Below are positions 6,901 through 8,364 of a stretch of 8,364 nt of DNA, piece by piece (positions within the stretch are counted from its first letter, which is position 1; each line of letters starts with the position of its first letter). The translations under genes and the position numbers were made by a program. The stretch covers positions 3,124 to 11,487 of the forward strand of contig DEIP01000180.1 in the NCBI GenBank assembly GCA_002352605.1, in the 5' to 3' direction. Source of the DNA: Desulfobacteraceae bacterium UBA2771. GTDB lineage: Bacteria > Desulfobacterota > Desulfobacteria > Desulfobacterales > Desulfosarcinaceae. A model generated the notes under the pieces. The model was not told the DNA's origin. It did not search any database and saw only the letters and a list, made by a program, of their open reading frames with translations.

Positions 6901-8026
6901 CTCCCTTATCAATTCGCCCAGCCAGCGCGAGAAAAATAATGTCGATTTGGTCAAACAGCCGCCCGGTCAAATTAATCCACCAGGCTCCCGGGCACAATGT
7001 CGAAGATACCAGCTGCGCAACTGTAGTCTTTCCCTTATGAACTGTACCAGTGATCAAGACAACTTTTCGATGCGTGACCAGCTTCTCCAAACGCTGTGTG
7101 AGTTCAGGTCTCCGTAAAAGAGGCTCCGGCGGACGCGGCACTTTCTCAAGCAAGAGATTGAATAAGCCCAATCCAGGATTTGCATTACCTATCAAAGCAA
7201 CCAACTGGTCGACCGCCAACGGCAGGTAGGTAGTGGTTGCAGCTTCAAACTGGCGTAACAACTCACCACGGGTTAGGCATCTGCGAGCGGACGATGGATC
7301 CAGAATGAGTTCCCAAAAACGGGACTCCAGAAACTTTCGTACGTTTGGAATTAGAGACAGTGTGCGCCGCTGATCACTAAGAATGACCGCGATACGGTCA
7401 TCAATGCTCCGCTTGACAGCATCAAGACTTGGCTGGTCGGTGAGCCAGTGAAATCGTCGGATAAGACGCTCTTGGACAATCTCTGGAGTTGCAGAAGTCA
7501 GGAACGCCCGCAAAGGGCTTCTTGTATCTAATTTCGGAATCAGATACTCCGCCACCTCAGTGGCCAATCCGGAATTAGTCTGGGCGGCTCGCCAAACTTC
7601 GATGCCCATAGCACCTCCGAAATTGGCGTCCTTCTCAATTGTCATCAAGCTGGTTGTCAGGTAATGAAAATCTACACGTCTGTTAACCTCGGTGCAAGAC
7701 AGGGTCCAAAAGTTCTCCAGTGCCTCGCGGGCTTTGGCTGTACCCAAAGAGATCGTTCCTGTGTTCCGTTTGACTTGCACGGCTATAGCGCCATCAGATC
7801 TTACAACATCGAAGTCTTCGGCACCTTCTAAATATATGACTTCGTCCGCATCAGAAAGCCGAAGCCATGCATCAATTGACCACCAAGCTTGATACACTGT
7901 CCCGTGTGTAGAGGGTACAGCTTGCCGCCGAGGGTCCCCTGGCAGCTGTTCGGGAAGACCCGTATTATTAGCTAACGCCTCTTCGACATTTGACAACGCG
8001 CTATATCGAGAATCGCGATCGGGCAT
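3956..8026 (-). CDS. Avs-like STAND NTPase with N-terminal Cap4-type nuclease domain
   Basis: This is a putative single-protein antiphage sensor-effector of 1356 aa. Residues are numbered from the ATG at 8026; an in-frame TTG at 8038 directly follows a stop codon, lacks a ribosome site and is less likely. Residues about 40-165 look like a Cap4/DUF4297 PD-(D/E)xK DNA nuclease: GTVYQAWWSIDAWL (42-55), E67, the acidic E70-D71-F-D73, then AVQVK with Q84 and K86. The catalytic residues seem intact. A helical linker leads to a STAND P-loop ATPase: Walker A GTVHKGKTT (327-335, K333), Walker B LVIIDDL (D384, D385), RGILITAQ as a sensor-1 strand, and GHP (474-476) typical of STAND proteins. Residues beyond about 500 are all-helical with TPR-like units, clearest at about 876-1006, presumably the ligand sensor. 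No signal peptide or membrane segment is evident, so it is probably cytoplasmic. Lower GC than lepA/leuCD suggests transfer. The function is inferred from architecture; the Avs subtype and trigger are unknown. Confidence 0.85.
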   Translation of the reverse strand: MPDRDSRYSALSNVEEALANNTGLPEQLPGDPRRQAVPSTHGTVYQAWWSIDAWLRLSDADEVIYLEGAEDFDVVRSDGAIAVQVKRNTGTISLGTAKAREALENFWTLSCTEVNRRVDFHYLTTSLMTIEKDANFGGAMGIEVWRAAQTNSGLATEVAEYLIPKLDTRSPLRAFLTSATPEIVQERLIRRFHWLTDQPSLDAVKRSIDDRIAVILSDQRRTLSLIPNVRKFLESRFWELILDPSSARRCLTRGELLRQFEAATTTYLPLAVDQLVALIGNANPGLGLFNLLLEKVPRPPEPLLRRPELTQRLEKLVTHRKVVLITGTVHKGKTTVAQLVSSTLCPGAWWINLTGRLFDQIDIIFLALAGRIDKGDCPSLVIIDDLDLNPAAHRVYRDSLALVLHRANAKGRGILITAQGGTSDSAVVQEFENVDLLEVPELSPEETKALCLEHGCPHETAASWGSIIAIWTRGHPKLVQVRLSELAARNWPSPSVTDLTTQSSAVISARKLARQLLSDSASGPIAEFVYLVSECSVLMHRSVAIRLAESVMGGNNAGDVIDSLTGKWLERIEGQWVQTTALIKGTAVDVWSSEKLKGAHILLHDAIRTKNPLNPFEAAALLFHAYIGGEPGRLAHTALRLQIIDGIDAKREVERQLLWLPFVALETGQAITENAMAAAAVRGLQFRVASTLDTEFLPQICALWSDDIEKIPHPEVMAVSRAMRWLSLGFSENPKVPLKPRLESIMGIQSLPSKILERCEDNGIQFFELAKALDGFPEHGTMSQAIFLCANRTVCDLNSLEELLQWLDSIATEDIRQQFEEMLEWPIAQTLGAFVQGAWSSVHEQTKDWDSWIELFERIKDYAKRRLSPRFGREAAKAEAIILTEYLGRGGDAITVLNEAEESFGTSTVLIEQRANVLFQTRDDESVLEIWCQLTGDPASRTALDPFAYRRAGMSAARLSQWDKSAQIFQAAADSLQPGSFELTKFGFQVDAALAVSLGGDQIAAAKMLSDAVLSLPSIAEKEGDERWESVQRAAASVCSRIENSLWKPTKADPQFEPGYVSSPDLKVDKTKLGQAARSEMLRAQSLHLVLTLLKDPPEFIHELDLLAGSKYFSVRWIATEARLARAYSKGAGADFIEALLAFDKATSDLSDNIKKGRSLIAPDDGPQSSLPEVAPERWFGLLCAGVICAGKNMHASLKIWSDESNRLLGEEAILTKNIQLLQRGASLSDEFLLPAIVAKTTPSPMRFGAATQMLRGMLTAETTLQIHAFLTSALVSDASFGRQVLFNLHVARCFADSWHTHAQNSFQFYSPMTSVPSLLSALDRVERGSGRLKGVLVAAASALRQPLEEFIERVL

Positions 8027-8136
8027 AAGGATATCCAATTAGATGTTTTTTGCCTCTACTTGGTCTCATTGGCATTTCAATATGTTCGTCGTCAACATAC
8101 ATCTTGGGTAGGGGCTTCAGGCAGCTTTTTAAATCG

Positions 8137-8164
8137 ATTTTGCATTTCGGTTATCAGATGTCAA
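8137..8164 (-). promoter_or_regulatory. Candidate promoter of the defence gene
   Basis: On the minus strand TTGACA (complement of 8159-8164) is followed after 16 bases by CAAAAT (complement of 8137-8142), a perfect -35 and a 4-of-6 -10. Transcription would start near 8130, giving a leader of about 100 bases before the ATG at 8026. The -35 coincides with the outer bases of the presumed transposon end starting at 8159. Confidence 0.4.
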
Positions 8165-8205
8165 TTACTTTGTCCGGTTCGCGACAATTATCTTGTCCGG
8201 TTTTC
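8160..8205 (+). repeat. Two tandem 23-base repeats
   Basis: The units at 8160-8182 and 8183-8205 are directly adjacent. Each has G(T/A)CAATTA, two variable bases, then TTGTCCGGTT (8170-8179 and 8193-8202). The 23-base period is close to two helical turns, so both copies face the same side of the DNA, as expected for protein binding sites. Confidence 0.75.
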
Positions 8206-8282
8206 ACTTAGAGAAAAGCTCTCCTAAAATAGGTGAAATTATCGGTAATTTTCGGGGCTTTTTTAAGGTCCTATGGCTGCTC

Positions 8283-8318
8283 GTAATTGTCGTATCCTCA
8301 TTTGTAATTGTCGTTTCC
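8283..8318 (+). repeat. Two direct 15-base repeats, 21-base period
   Basis: GTAATTGTCGTATCC (8283-8297) and GTAATTGTCGTTTCC (8304-8318) differ by one base. Their core TAATTGTCG is the reverse complement of CGACAATTA in the 23-base units about 100 bases to the left, so the two repeat pairs face each other. They are probably binding sites for the same protein. Confidence 0.7.
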
Positions 8319-8364
8319 TTTTAGAAAATACCGGATGCCTCAATCTTTCCATTATTCCTCGACG

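Larger units (their letters stand above)
8159..8364 (+). mobile_element. Probable end of an IS21-like (or Tn7-like) element, body outside window
   Basis: From 8159 the sequence begins TGTCAATTAC and holds two tandem 23-base units, 8160-8182 and 8183-8205, that match at 18 of 23 positions. They share CAATTA and TTGTCCGGTT. Two inverted-orientation 15-base units follow, 8283-8297 and 8304-8318, differing at one position and containing TAATTGTCG, the complement of CGACAATTA at 8182-8190. Elements of the IS21 and Tn7 groups start with TGT and carry several short subterminal transposase-binding repeats, which this resembles. No transposase is encoded before the window ends, and no target duplication can be tested, so the assignment is inferred from pattern. 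Confidence 0.4.

Noticed and set aside
8160..8318. CRISPR array
   Set aside because: Only two copies of each repeat type, directly adjacent or 6 bases apart, in opposing orientations and without spacers of CRISPR length.
8273..8364. Plus-strand ATG frame open to the window end (MAARNCRILICNCRF...)
   Set aside because: It has AAGG a few bases upstream, but its first codons are simply the two 15-base repeats translated (the NCR doublet). Too short to judge, and it more likely lies in the non-coding end of the mobile element.

Overview
The window comes from a bacterial chromosome and joins two compositionally different parts. By eye, bases 1 to about 3,660 are GC-rich (60-65% in sampled lines). 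Bases from about 3,700 to the end are much less so (mid to upper 40s). The GC-rich part reads like ordinary chromosome of a sulfate-reducing Desulfobacterota-type organism (Desulfobacterales and relatives). That guess rests on the flavour of the LepA and the short two-subunit isopropylmalate dehydratase-type proteins, and it is an inference, not a proof.

Core part: the 3' four fifths of lepA (elongation factor 4) enters from the left. A two-gene hydro-lyase unit follows: a leuC-type large subunit (1545-2831) and, 15 bases later, a leuD-type small subunit (2847-3371). The unit is probably leucine-pathway isopropylmalate isomerase, but no other leu gene is present and the substrate loop is not diagnostic. 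A tRNA-Phe(GAA) gene at 3580-3655 has its own strong promoter and is followed at once by a terminator hairpin.

Accessory part: the tRNA-Phe gene is the border. After about 250 bases without a convincing gene, a single very long gene (3956-8026, minus strand, 1356 aa) fills nearly all the rest. It has an N-terminal PD-(D/E)xK nuclease domain resembling Cap4/DUF4297, a central STAND-type P-loop NTPase, and a long helical/TPR-like C-terminal half. This is the architecture of Avs-type (AVAST) antiphage proteins, bacterial NLR-like sensors that recognise a phage protein and activate a nuclease. It appears as a stand-alone gene, is shorter than the well-studied Avs proteins, and I cannot assign it to a named subtype.

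Right edge: upstream of the defence gene, an array of short repeats starts with TGTC at 8159 and looks like the end of an IS21-like (or Tn7-like) transposable element whose body lies beyond the window. The outermost bases of that end, read outward, spell TTGACA and sit 16 bases from a fair -10 box facing the defence gene, so the element may supply half of its promoter. Overall layout: conserved genes, tRNA gene, solo defence gene, mobile-element end. This is typical of a tRNA-anchored defence island, although no integrase or attachment-site copy is visible here.
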